From Ottelia alismoides (taxonomy: Eukaryota > Streptophyta > Magnoliopsida > Alismatales > Hydrocharitaceae), in contig JAZKJV010000687.1 of assembly GCA_037367405.1 (NCBI GenBank), forward strand, positions 434,001-498,000: 64,000 bases of DNA. The letters are read 5' to 3'. Below are positions 36,818 through 47,412 of the stretch, piece after piece. The notes under the pieces are model-generated. The model was not told where the DNA came from. It did not search any database and saw only the letters and a list, made by a program, of their open reading frames with translations. The stretch's first letter is position 1; the number at the start of each line of letters is the position of its first letter. A program made the position numbers and the translations under genes.

Positions 36818-37676
36818 CCTTTTTACTTTGATTATGGATGAGTTGATAAGTCACATTCAAGATGAGATACCTTGGTGTATGTTATTTGCTGATGATATTG
36901 TGTTGATCGATGAGACTAGAGATAGAGTAAATGAGAAGCTTGAGGTCTGGAGACATGCATTGTAGACTAAATGATTTTGTATAAGTAGGGCTAAGACTGA
37001 ATATATAAAGTGCACTTTTGATGGAAGCAACGGTGAAGGAATCTTGGTGAAAATTGGTGACGATAACATTCAGAAGAGATATTCTTTTAGATACTTGAGA
37101 TCTATTTTGCAACATGATTGGGAAATTGATGGAGATGTTACTAATAGAATAAATGCACGTTGGCTAAAGTGGAGATGGGCCTCTAATGTTCTCAGTGATA
37201 AGAAAATTCCTTTGAAAATCAAAGGAAAGTTTTTACAAAGCAACCGTGAGACCTGCTATGCTCTATGGATCTGAATGTTGGCTTGTGAACCATAGACATA
37301 TGCAGGGAATGATAGTAGTAGAAATGAAAATGCTAAGGTGGATACGTTGACACACATCTAAAGATCGGATTCGGAATGATGCAATCGGAAGGATAATTGG
37401 TGTAGCTCTGATCGAGGATAAGATGTGAGAAAATCACTTAAGATGGTTTGACCATTTGCAAAGGAGGTCAGCTGATGCACTGGTGAGGAGATGCAAGTTT
37501 TGGGATGTTGAGCCAGCTAAGAGAGGGTGAGGAAGGCCCAAGAAGTATTGGAATGAGACTATATGAAGGGATCTTATTTGGATCTAAGCACGGGAATGAC
37601 CCAAGATAGATCTAAATGGAGGCAAAGAATCCATGTAGCCGACCCTACTTAATGTGGGAAAAGGCTTTGTTGTTGT
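36818..37676 (+). mobile_element. 5'-truncated RTE LINE
   Basis: It starts inside RT just before [15 protein letters not shown]. The active site LFADDIVL is near 36880-36905, then the KTEY block and RYLRSILQ near 37090. The C-terminal arginine/lysine-rich stretch (37490-37540) and the end 'aatgtgggaaaaggcttt' with a (GTT)n tail at 37666-37676 follow. Several stops and frameshifts are present. The 3' tail of the GTT type is characteristic of plant RTE elements. Confidence 0.85.
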
Positions 37677-37896
37677 TGTTTAGTCCCATATTGCTCATCA
37701 ATAGGACTTTGGTATGTGGGTGGGGCCATGTAAAGAGCCTCACATCCATTGTAATCCGTGGGAAACTTAATAGAAGATCTAACCTGCTATGGCTTTCTCC
37801 TGTGGTTTTATCCCTCTACTTAAAGAATAGGGATACATGTAAATTCAACTTTTCATCTTGTCTTTGATCCCGCTTTCCTTTTTTTATACTTTCACA
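37677..37896 (+). repeat. 5' LTR
   Basis: It runs tgtttagtcccatattgctc...ctttcaca and aligns throughout with 39831-40041. Confidence 0.75.
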
Positions 37897-38610
37897 TGGT
37901 ATCAGAGCATCTCGATTCTTATTATTGTTCAACTATTTCGAGATTTGTTTAAGTTATCCATTTTATATTCTTCGTGGCGACTATGGCAATAATGTGGTTC
38001 CATGGTGCTCAACAACAATAGGCGGAGGAATGATCAACAACAACCATCCTTCTTGCCTCTGTAGAACCCTAAGAACCTCAAGAGCATCGAAAACGACATT
38101 AAGCCTATCTACGTGGTTGCACACCAAGAAGAAGTACAACTCGATGGTGCAACGAAAGCAGCACGGTCGAAGGTGGCTACGATTTCCCCTAAAACCTTAG
38201 TGCCCAGTGACAATCATCTTGTAATCACGGCCTTGAGCAAATCATACTAAGCATCAAGACAACGGTTCTCAATGAACTCTTGACACGAGACCACATGCAC
38301 TGCCAGATTGACACCGCCATCTCTGTGGAATAGATTCCTTGTGAACCCTATTTTGTCGAAGAATAACATTGATGCCTGCTGTAGAAGTGGGTTCTCAAAA
38401 TTTAACAAAGGCATCAATGAATGAGGGGAAGCAGAACTCCTGTCTTATATATTAGCCTGGATTGGATGCTGTTTTTTTTTAAATTTAGTTATTTACTTCA
38501 TGATTACGGGCTACGAGATAAAAAAGAAGAAAAAGGTCTGCTAAATCCATGTAAGTTTGTTCAGTGAAAAGAGAGGAGTTTGAGAAAAAAAGGATTGAAT
38601 AAAATGTATT

Positions 38611-38795
38611 AAGCCTTCTCCCACTACAAGTAGGTTCGGCTACATGGATTCTTGCTCAAATCCATGTTGAAAGATTCGATTATTTTAACGCTGGCCGTCG
38701 ACTACCTAACACAACCCCTGCAAGAGTGGGATTTGAACCTTGGTCTTTTGTGTGGTAGACACACTGTACTACCACTGGCACTAGACCATTAAGTG
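38611..38795 (-). mobile_element. Au-like SINE
   Basis: On the minus strand a tRNA-like head has an A-box region (GGTCTAGTGCCAGTGG, 38788-38772) and a B box (GGTTCAAATCC, 38739-38729). It is followed by the body (GTCGACGGCCAGCGTT) and a 3' end CATGTAGCCGAACCTACTTG...GTGGGAGAAGGC. That 3' end matches the RTE LINE end at 37630-37670. This is the layout of plant Au SINEs, which are mobilised by RTE LINEs. Confidence 0.75.
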
Positions 38796-39830
38796 GGTAC
38801 TGAATGGACTGAACGCCCCTTAAAAATAACGATGAAGAGCTGTACCCTCCCGAAAAGAGAAACATGTGTAAAGAAATTGATCAATGGGAAGAAACAAAAA
38901 GGTCAGGCAAAAAAATGAACAATGATGGAAAAATATGTGAAGTTTGTTTTACCCAGTTCTCCCAACTTGATCGATTATCCTTGTATGTTTCAACATGTAT
39001 TGGAGAAAGGGGGAGTGAAACTGTAGCATGACATCAAATTTCACCGAGATTCGTTCGAATTCTGGTTTTCCCACTTATCATAAGTGATCGAAATTTGACC
39101 AAAATGACCGACATTTCATCCTTTAGGGATGTTGACAGAATGGATGGTGATCGAATTGGCCGAAATTTCGATCAAAATTCGACTGGAATTTCAACCGATC
39201 ATTGATGAGTTCGAAACTGATATTTAAGGCCTTAAAAAGTAGGGCATTATATTTTCTTGTGTATCTTCCATCCATTGTTTTCAACATGTGGCTTTTAGAA
39301 CAAAATTTCATTTTCGAGGTTCCAAGGTGAGAGAACCAACTTCTTGAGGTCCCTATATACGAGAAACTCACTCTCTATGGTTCCTATATGTATGGGAGAC
39401 GCCTCTTCAAAGAGTTTCCATATATAAAAGGCCCACTCTCGAGGTCTTCGTATAGGAGAGGATGACTCTACTGTTGGTACTCAACATTAATTACTTCATA
39501 TGGAGTTTTATTAACACTGCTTGGGATCATCTCATACTATTGCTTCCCATCTACTAATTGTACGAAGATTTATACTTTAACCCATCTTCTGCTTACAAAT
39601 CGTCTTCACTGAGTGTAAACTCCAGGCATGAGTCTCCTCCATGTGCTATCTCCTACATGTAGGTCTCCTCCTAGCATGACTATTTGAGCAGGTCCCATCC
39701 TAGCTTATCATAAGATATACACCCTCTTTTTCCTAAAAAAATGAAGATGTATCAAATATCAAGTGAAGATGTGTTAATTATTTTTTCTTGTAACAAGATC
39801 CAACTTTTTTTGCTCCAGCTTGGAGTGTTT

Positions 39831-40041
39831 TGTGTAGCTCCATATTGCTCATTAGCGGGACTTTATTGTGAGGCTATACAAAGAGCCCCATAGTAGTGTA
39901 ATCCTTGATAAACTTAATTGAAGATCCAACCATCTGTGCCTTTATCCTGTGGTTTCATCATGTTATTTAGGAGGTAGGATTCCACGTAATCCATGTTTTC
40001 ATCTTGACTTTGATTTCCCTTTCTATATTTATATTGTCACA
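39831..40041 (+). repeat. 3' LTR
   Basis: It runs tgtgtagctccatattgctc...attgtcaca. It is clearly diverged from its partner, with many substitutions and small gaps. Confidence 0.75.
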
Positions 40042-40046
40042 GTTCT

Positions 40047-40282
40047 AGATAGTTTATTTAGTTGACATTGGTCAAATTGGCGGGGTGGAGAGTACGAAAG
40101 AAGGGGGAGGTGGGGGGTTCGTCGCAGCCGGGAAGCTTCTCATCAAGGACTGTTTCGTCGCAGTGTGGTGGGAAGGACTCAAGTTGTACATGGCATGAGG
40201 GAGTTGGGTCCTTTGCTGTAGAAGGGTGTGGTGTCGTCATGGAGGGAGGGGGCCCGGAGGGAAATGGAGGTGGGTTGCTCGC
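40047..40282 (+). mobile_element. 5' piece of LINE-B, cut by the LTR array
   Basis: This GC-rich piece ends with the target sequence ctcgc (40278-40282), and the same five bases restart at 60029 after the array. Removing 40283-60033 joins it to the ORF1 start of the LINE at 60034-64000. The exact 5' end of the LINE is uncertain. Confidence 0.65.
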
Positions 40283-40748
40283 TGATGCAAAATGGGATTA
40301 ATGATGCAAAATGGGATTTTCGCGACGATAAAAAAATTATTTGAATGGTGGATTTTTTTGGTGGAAGAATAAATTGGACGGGAGAAGGAGAGAAGGCGCG
40401 CCGGATGCGCGAGGTTCAAGGGAGAAGAACTGCGTAGATCACGAGGGAGAAGAGAGAGACGAGGGAGAGGGAGATAAAATCTCAATTTTATAAATCACTG
40501 AACTGTCTCCATAAGTAGTCTATCATCCCTTTATATAGGAGGAATGAGATTACAAAAATAGAAATTCAACTAATTATCCTAAATTGACTTTAACCGACTA
40601 ACTGACTAATTTGAAATTCAAATTTCCAACTAATTGAGATCACATGCGATCCCGTTTAAAAATACGACGACTCAAATAAACGTAAATAAAATTAACATAT
40701 AAAATTAAATAAATATGCAGCCCTATATTTCTGTTCTACGCTGCATCA
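40283..40748 (-). repeat. Array LTR L1 (outermost 3' LTR)
   Basis: The minus strand runs TGATGCAGCG...TTTTGCATCA, 466 bp. A TATA box (TATATAAA) lies at 40537-40530. The 19-bp unit tgatgcaaaatgggattaa is duplicated at the U5 end. The left flank is the target repeat. Confidence 0.9.
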
Positions 40749-40781
40749 ACTCTCCTCTGCTTTGAGGGCTCGCGGGGAAAC

Positions 40782-42818
40782 ATGATGGAGCGACGCTCGT
40801 GGCGACCGAAGGTGCTTGGAGGGAAAGGCGATGCTAGCGACGGTGCCGGCATGCGGGGAGGCGGAGTAAACCCGGAGTCGGAGGTTGGGGGTGGTGCGTG
40901 GGTCAAGGTCTCGCATGCAAAGTCGGGGAAGCGGTGCTTCCGCTGTCGCGCGCGAGGTCACATCGCTTCCGTGTGCCATGCGCCACCAAGGTGCTTCCTC
41001 TGTGGCAAGGTGGGTCATCGCATGTCTTCTTGCTGGTCTTCTGCGGCGGTTGAAGGCAACCGGAATCGCTTGGGCTCGCAGCGCTCGGCGATGCGCCGTT
41101 GTGTTGAAGGTTCGCATGGTGTCAGAGATTCTCGCTCGTTTGCGCAAGTTGTTGGCAAAGGTGGTGCAACCACGGCGGTGATGGGTGGTGGTCCTGGACC
41201 TGTGGGGGGGATGCGCAGGATTTCTGCTCCCGCACCGACGTGGGAAGTGGGTCGGGAGGTCCTCCAGGGCCGGAGGTTCTTGTGCATGGGAACGTTGAGG
41301 TTGCTGCTGTGCTCAGTGGGGAGCGTTTGCATGAGGAACTTGGAGGCGGGGAGGTGGGGCGAGGGGAAGGCGGGGATGTGGTGCGAGGGGAGCGGTTGCT
41401 TGAGGCGAAGGCGGTCGGGGTGGAGCTTCACAGAGGAGGGGTGCATGGAGTCAGCTCTCCGGAGGCCTCGCTTGGTGCTCCTACGGTGCACCACGCTGCT
41501 GTGGGTGTCCTGCTAAGGCCTGGCGTTGGGTGGGAGGCCATTCGTACGGCTACGCTGGAGTTCTTGGGCGAAGACTTTCTCCGGGGATTTCGTCATCCTC
41601 GACGCGTCTAGATGCTGTGTTCGTGGGCTCTCCCCGGTGCAACGGGAGAAACTCCTTCGTCTTTCCGGTGATGCTGATGTCAAATGGCGGCGGCTGCGGG
41701 TGGCTGATGGCGCGGCCTCCCTTTCGGAGGTTTGCGTGGCGGAAGCTCGAGGGGTGCCATTCCTCTCCAGAACGGTGCATGCTCTTTCGAAGGTTGTCGG
41801 CCGCTGGGGGCAAGTCCTGGCTGTCCTCGACGATGGCCTTGCGCCTGGCGTCGACTGGACTTGTACGCGGATCCTCCTCGAGTGCTCTCCAAGGTTTCTC
41901 GAGTCTATGACTGGCAAGGTTCTCTTCGAGAGGTTGTCTCTGGGTCGCTGGACCTTCAAGGTGGAGTTCCTTTTTCTGCCGACAGCGGTGGCGCCGGTTT
42001 CTCCTCCGTCTTGCACGGCTGTGCGCGGTGGCGGGTCGGACACTCGGGCAGGGCTTGACGGTTGGGCTTCTTCTAGCCACGTGCCCACTTTCAGGGATGT
42101 TTTTGAAGCGTCGCCAGGGAAGGGCAACGGTTCGGGGGAATCGCCAGAGGCCCCTTGGGACAGGCGTGCATGTGGTGGCAGCCGCGATTTGGTGGCTTTG
42201 GACTTTCTCGAGGTCGATACGCATCCTTCATTTCCTTCCTTTCTGTCGGCGGATTCTGTGCATCCGGACTTCTCGCCGCACGTGTCAAGGCTCCCATTGC
42301 TTCCAGCATTCGGATCCGGTGCTATCTGTACTTGGGCCCCTTCGCGGGTTCTACCTGACCCGTTCATGGTTTCGGAGCCACTTCTATGGGCAACCGATTA
42401 TTTGTGTCCTCAGCCCATCGCTTCGGTGGCATTTTCTTCCCCGGCCCATCTGGAAGAAATGCTATCCCCTCCCATCTTGTTGCCGGCTACTTCCTCATCT
42501 TCTCAGGACGACCCAACGGATTCTCCGGTGCATGCGGGAGCCGCTACGATTCTCTCCCCGGTCTCCCAGGGGATATCCTCTCCTCGGGGTCAAGAAGCTG
42601 ATGGCGGGACTCCTGGGGGTGCGTTGGCTACCTCTTCCGGTGGAGCTCTTGATTCTTTGCCTGCGGGGAATTCTCCCCCCTCTCGTTTTGGTAGAAGCTA
42701 CAGTCGAAGACGGCCTTCTCGCCTTGGAGACTCTTTCACTTCTTCTTGTCAGACGCCGCGCGAGGCGGTGGCGGCAGGCCTCTACCCGATCGGGGGCCGT
42801 TCCCTTAGCGGCCTATGA
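40782..42818 (+). pseudogene. LINE-A ORF1 (CCHC nucleic-acid-binding protein), broken
   Basis: The 40782-41516 frame starts MMERRSWRPK and has two CX2CX4HX4C knuckles at residues 52-65 and 71-84. The frame is interrupted between about 41240 and 41610, where the frame at 41240-41611 gives a better continuation (EFLGEDFLRGF). It resumes at 41526-42818, where a region with VCVAEARGVPFLSRTVHALS has a counterpart in LINE-B at about 60690. A Pro/Ser-rich tail follows. The stop (42816-42818) overlaps an upstream ATG of ORF2 as ATGA. ORF1 proteins of this type bind LINE RNA. Confidence 0.75.
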
Positions 42819-42865
42819 GGAGTCTTTCCTGGTTCGTTTGTGTACTTGGGCCCCTCTTGGTGTTA

Positions 42866-45800
42866 ATGAAGATTTTGTCCTGGAACGTCCGTGGCCTTGG
42901 GGATCTTGAACGTAGGCGCGCTTTGGGGACGCGCCTCTTGGAATGGGATTGTGACATCACCTTTATTCAAGAAACAAAACTGTTGGCGATGGATGACGAT
43001 TTGTGGCGGTCCTTCGGTGCTGGCCATATGGATGTCTTTCGCTCGTTGGATGCGACTGGCGCGAGGGGCGGAGTAATCGTGGCTTGGCGTTCTTCGCGTT
43101 ACTCCTTCTCTTCTATGCGGATGGGCCGACACTCCCTCTCCGTGGTTTTGACATCCTCTATCTCTAATACTTGCGTGGCTTTTACTTGTGTCTACGCATC
43201 TATTTGTCCTATCACTCGCCGCGAACTTTGGGACGATTTACGTGAGGACGCTAACGCTTTCGGGGACATTCCGTGGCTTTTGGGGGGTGACTTCAATGTC
43301 ACTTTGCTCTCGCATGATCCCCCTCGTGGCCGCAAGGGGCAGGATCCGGGCTCACTTGACTTTATGGATCTCATTCGGGACTTAGCGCTGGAAGCCCTCG
43401 TTCCCAATGATATTTCTTACACGTGGCGGAATAATGCTTCCAGATCGCGGATCGACAGATTCTTAGCGAATAACCACATGATGGAGGCCTTCCCTTTATG
43501 CACGGTATCCTCTCGACCGCGGTCTTTCTCTGATCACAACCCCATTATTTGAGATTCTGGGGATGATATCCATCCTTTGCGGCCTTTTCCGTTATGAGAG
43601 GTGTTGGCTTCTCGAGCCGGGCTTCAAGGATCTCGTGCGAACTCACTGGGCTCAGACCACTTTTGCGGGCAGTGCTGCCCGTCGCTTTGATCATAAATTA
43701 TCTTCGCTCAGAAAGATGTTGGTTCCTTTAAAAAGGAATCTCGTCAGGCACGTATCGCCATTCGCAAGGAGGCTGACGAGGTGATAATGCGTTTGGACCT
43801 CGTCGAGAACGAGAGGGATTTGCTTCAGGACGAGTTAGCCGCGCGTGCTGCGGCTGCGGACCTGGTTAAGGTGGAGGACCGGAAGAGATCGATCGAATGG
43901 CACCAACGTCCGCGGTTGCGGTGGCTGAAGGACGGGGATGCCAACACCGCTTTTTTCCACAGGGTTGCTAGTGGCAGGCGGCGTGCAAACTCTCTCTTCT
44001 ATTATGGTCAATGGCGCTCTCATCCAGGGGGAAAAGGAAATGGGCGATGCCCTGGGGGACTATTTTATGGGCGCGTTTGGGCGCCAAGCGACGCGGACGT
44101 GGCGCTGGTCGGGGAGTGGGGCTTCCATGCTTCCATCGCATGATGCGATGGCTCTTATCAGGCCTATATCTATGGAGGAGCTCAAGGGGGCTGTCTGGGA
44201 TCTCAACTCCGACGCTGCACCGGGTCCCGATGGCTTCCCTGTGTCTTTTTACAAGGACTTCTGGGATGTCCTTGCTAATGACGTTATGGACGTTGCGCGC
44301 GATTTCTGTGAGGGTAACCGTGGCTTCGATAAAATCAACAGGGCTCTTATTGTTCTCATTCCGAAGTCTCCCTCCGCCAACCGTATCGAGGATTTCAGGC
44401 CGATATCCATATCCAATGCCATTTACTTAATCATTGCAAAGGTTCTGGCCAGGCGGCTCGCTCCCCTCCTCGACTCGCTCATCTCGCCTTCACATGCATC
44501 TTTTGTTCGCGGTCGGCAAATAAGTGATTGCTATGCGGTGGTGTCGGAGATTATCGAGGCGTGGCGGAAAAATTGTACGAAGGGGATTCTGTGGAAGATT
44601 GACTTCGCGAAGGCTTACGATACCCTTGATTGGCGATTTCTGTGGTTGGTTCTTAAGCGGAGGGGGTTTCCTTCGACTTGGATCTCCTGGGTGCGACGCT
44701 GTGTGACCACAGCTTCGCTTTCCATTCTTGTCAATGGGCGCTTGGCTGGGGGCTCCTTCCAACCCCGGAGGGGAGTGCGGCAGGGGTGTCCCCTTGCTCC
44801 CCTTCTATTTGTTTTGGCGGTGGACGTTTTACCTCGCATGATTAATGATGTGGCCGCGACTGGCCTCACTCGCGGCTGCTCTCTTGGCCCCTTTCATGTC
44901 CCTCTTATACAGTTCGCTGATGACACTATCTGCTTCATCGAGGGCGGTACCTCCAACGTCGCGAGTATGGCTATCGCATTGCAACTCTTCAGCGAGTTAT
45001 CGGGGCTCCTCATTAATGGGAATAAGTCCAAGGTTGTTCCTTTCTCTACGCCGTTGGCGGAGGTTGGGGAATGCGCGACGCTTTTGGGCTCTCCTCCAGG
45101 CGACCTCCCTTTCGATTATCTGGGCCTGCCTCTGACGGTGGGTCGCGCTCGCATCCGTGATTGGCGGGCGGTTGTGGAGAAGATGGATGCTCGGTTGGCC
45201 GGGTGGCGCGCGGCTCTTCTATCCCGTGGTGGTCGGTTAGTTTTACTCAAATCAGTATTATCTTCGATCCCAATCTATTTTTTTTCTGTGCGTGGAATGC
45301 CAAAGGGGATCCGAAGAAGATTGGAGACGTGTATGCGGGGCTTCCTTTGGGGAAAGAAGGGGGAGGGGACCTCTTTGTAACTGGACCTCTTTGTAATTAT
45401 GTTTTTGCTGCGGGGGTAACGCTCTTTGTTTACCCCCTGTACCTAGTTTTGTATTTTCTGCTCTTCCATTTCCCCTTGTAAGTATTTCTTCCTCTTTTTA
45501 ATGCATTGGGGTGAGCACCTTCGCGTGTATCCCCCTTTTTTGAGCCTCAAAAAAAAAAGAAGGGGGAGGGGAGAAGGGGAGTGCACCTGGTGGGTTGGGA
45601 TGAGGTTACGCGGCCTAAACAGGAGGGGGGTTTGGGCGTGAGGCGGGTGGAGGTGGTGAACAATGCCCTTTTGCTCAAATGGGTGGCTAGGGTATGGGGT
45701 CGGGAGGAGAATTACATGCTTAATTGTTTGAGGGAGGCGGTGGGGGTCGACATGATCTCCGCTTCTCGCGGCCGACTTCAGGGTCAATCTTCTTCCTTCT

Positions 45801-46606
45801 CGCGTGGCGTGGTTGATGCCCTTAACCGCAACCGATCACTTTTTGGACTCAAGCTTGGCGATGGGAATTTGTTTCGCTTCTGAGCGGATGATTGGACCGG
45901 AAGGGGTTCTTTCCAGGACTTATACCCTCGATTGTTCGCGTTGGCGGTTGACAAAGACGCGACCGTGGCTTCTTGCTGGGACGGTGCCTCTTGGTGCGCC
46001 ACGATTGCAGCTAACTTATCGGACCGACGGCTGGAGGATTTCATCTCTCTCATGGCAGTTCTCGCGGATGCGTCCAAGCCTACTTTTGGACGTGATCATT
46101 TGGTCTGGAAGGATGGCTCCTTCTCTACCAGTAAGGCGTACCAGGCTCTTCTTCCTCCCACTGTCGGGGTTGACGCAATCCTTTTGCGTGATTGTAGATT
46201 CTTTTGGGGACTCAAGCTCCCTGAGCGCATTGGCATATTCCTTTGGCTCTTTCGGCGTGGCAGACTATTAACTCGGAACCGCTGTGCTTCTATGTTCCCA
46301 ATGCCTCCCGCAACTGTGGACTTTGTGACACGGAGACGGAAACTATAGAACATCTTTTCTTTCACTGTGGCTGTCTTCGTGGCCTTTGGGATGACCTGGG
46401 CTGGCTCAGCTTCTCGACCTTGGCTTCCTTCTGCGATAGCTTGGTGAGCTCTAGGGGCCGATCTCGGGTGGACCTGCTGGACCCGATTGCGCGGCTTTGG
46501 AGCGTTTGGCTTGGAAGAAATGAAGCTCTCTTTGCTCGACAGAGTATCTACACAGAGAATATACGTATATCGGCCTCGCGCTTCCTTCGTGATTGGTCTT
46601 CTGGGT
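42866..46606 (+). pseudogene. LINE-A ORF2 (endonuclease, RT, zinc-binding tail), broken
   Basis: The likely start is at 42866 (MKILSWNVRGLG), 17 codons inside the open frame. The AP-type endonuclease has FIQETK, GGDFNV and FSDHNPII (43520-43550), then TGA where Trp is expected (43550). A frameshift follows. The RT frame at 43938-45380 carries APGPDGFPVSFYKDFW, the DFRPISISNA block, RRGVRQGCPLAPLLF and FADD (44913-44924). The frame is cut by a nested LINE tail at 45370. It continues at 45575 (WDEVTRPKQEGGLGV), hits another Trp-to-TGA at 45881-45883, and ends with zf-RVT (CGLCDTETETIEHLFFHC) and RDWSSG. Confidence 0.85.
45370..45558 (+). mobile_element. Short LINE 3' tail nested in LINE-A
   Basis: These 189 bp are the LINE 3' UTR (cctctttgtaa...gcattggggtgagcacc...gagcctc) plus poly-A. 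They match the tail of the LINE at 32192-32360. Target duplication gaagggggagggga lies at 45356-45369 and 45559-45572. It interrupts ORF2 within FLWGKKG. Confidence 0.9.
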
Positions 46607-46781
46607 AGGGTGTTGCTTTTTTAACGGGGGGTATCTCATCTTGGATACGATCCGCTTTTGGTTTTTTTGGCTGCTACCCCCCTTGTAAGTATTTTTTACC
46701 TCCTTTATTAATGCACTAGGGCGAGCACCTTTGAGTGCCTCCCCCTTTTTTGAGCGTCAAAAAAAAAAACTCTCCTTTGCT

Positions 46782-47057
46782 TTAAAAATTCGTCTCCTGA
46801 CGAATTGCTGGATCTGCAGGCTTGGAGGTTGATAAATTCGAATCCGCGTTCTCGGGCATCCCATGGAAGAATTGGTGTGGAGCAAATGGCGGGATCCATT
46901 CATGCGCGACGCGGGCGTTGGCGACGTGGCCTTCGTGGTGGAAGAGCAGGTGTGGCGCATAGGTGGGCATCCATCCGGATTTCATCCCGTTGACGTGGTG
47001 CTCGAAGAACTGATGGGGCATCTTCATGACGATCAACTCGGCCTGTGGAGAGTCCAT
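46782..47057 (-). CDS. ORF-B, 91 aa, unknown
   Basis: It starts MDSPQAELIVMKMPHQFFEH and ends ETNF with TAA touching the polypurine tract. Its length and frame are the same in I4. It contains several His residues (HQFFEHHVNG, LLFHHEGH, HEW). I recognise no family. In I2 it stands about 65 bases behind a good TATA box, so it may be the 5' exon of a captured host gene. The plus strand is also open here (46863-47069), so coding status is uncertain. Confidence 0.4.
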   Translation of the reverse strand: MDSPQAELIVMKMPHQFFEHHVNGMKSGWMPTYAPHLLFHHEGHVANARVAHEWIPPFAPHQFFHGMPENADSNLSTSKPADPAIRQETNF

Positions 47058-47412
47058 ATAAAGCAATAGCACAAGGAGAGTAGAGGAGGAGATGTGTCCA
47101 GGGAATTAAGCCATGGGGCCTTTAAATAGGTGAAACCCATGATCCTAATCCTAATAGGATAAGGAGGTTTTCCAGATTTCCTCTTTTCAGCACTTCTTTT
47201 AAAATATTTTTGCTTCAGGGGGTTGGCATGCAAATTTCGCACCCCTTCACTTAAATAAAATCCAAAGCATGTTTTATTCTCCCTATAACCCTTTTGATGA
47301 GAGCCTTTGGGAAAGGGGGTCTTTCTGCAAAATTTCCAAATTAGCTTCTTATCCCAAGTTTCATGGGATTGGAACCCCGTAGATGTCGGGCCTCCTGTTA
47401 GGGTTCGGCCTC

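Larger units (their letters stand above)
37677..40041 (+). mobile_element. Degenerate Copia-like LTR element (2.4 kb)
   Basis: It has LTRs of 220 and 211 bp with an iMet primer site (tggtatcagagc) at 37897-37908. Candidate target repeats are gttgt (37672) and gttct (40042). The 1.9-kb interior has no recognisable gag or pol, only an 80-90 codon frame at 37925-38200, and contains a SINE. It is non-autonomous or heavily deleted. Confidence 0.75.
40764..46768 (+). mobile_element. LINE-A, near full-length L1-type LINE
   Basis: It is about 6.0 kb, flanked by a 15-bp duplication (actctcctctgcttt at 40749 and actctcctttgcttt at 46769). It has ORF1, ORF2, a 3' UTR with the family end 'gagcacctttgagtgcctcc' and a poly-A tail. 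It is inserted exactly between LTR L1 and the polypurine tract of I1. A LINE tail is nested at 45370-45558. Confidence 0.9.

Noticed and set aside
41513..42367. 284-codon minus-strand ORF
   Set aside because: It is antisense to LINE-A ORF1. The plus strand carries the conserved CCHC and VCVAEARGVPFLSR blocks.
43781..44143. Separate 120-codon gene
   Set aside because: It is one frame of the broken LINE-A ORF2 (linker before RT), as the matching segments in LINE-B and LINE-C show.
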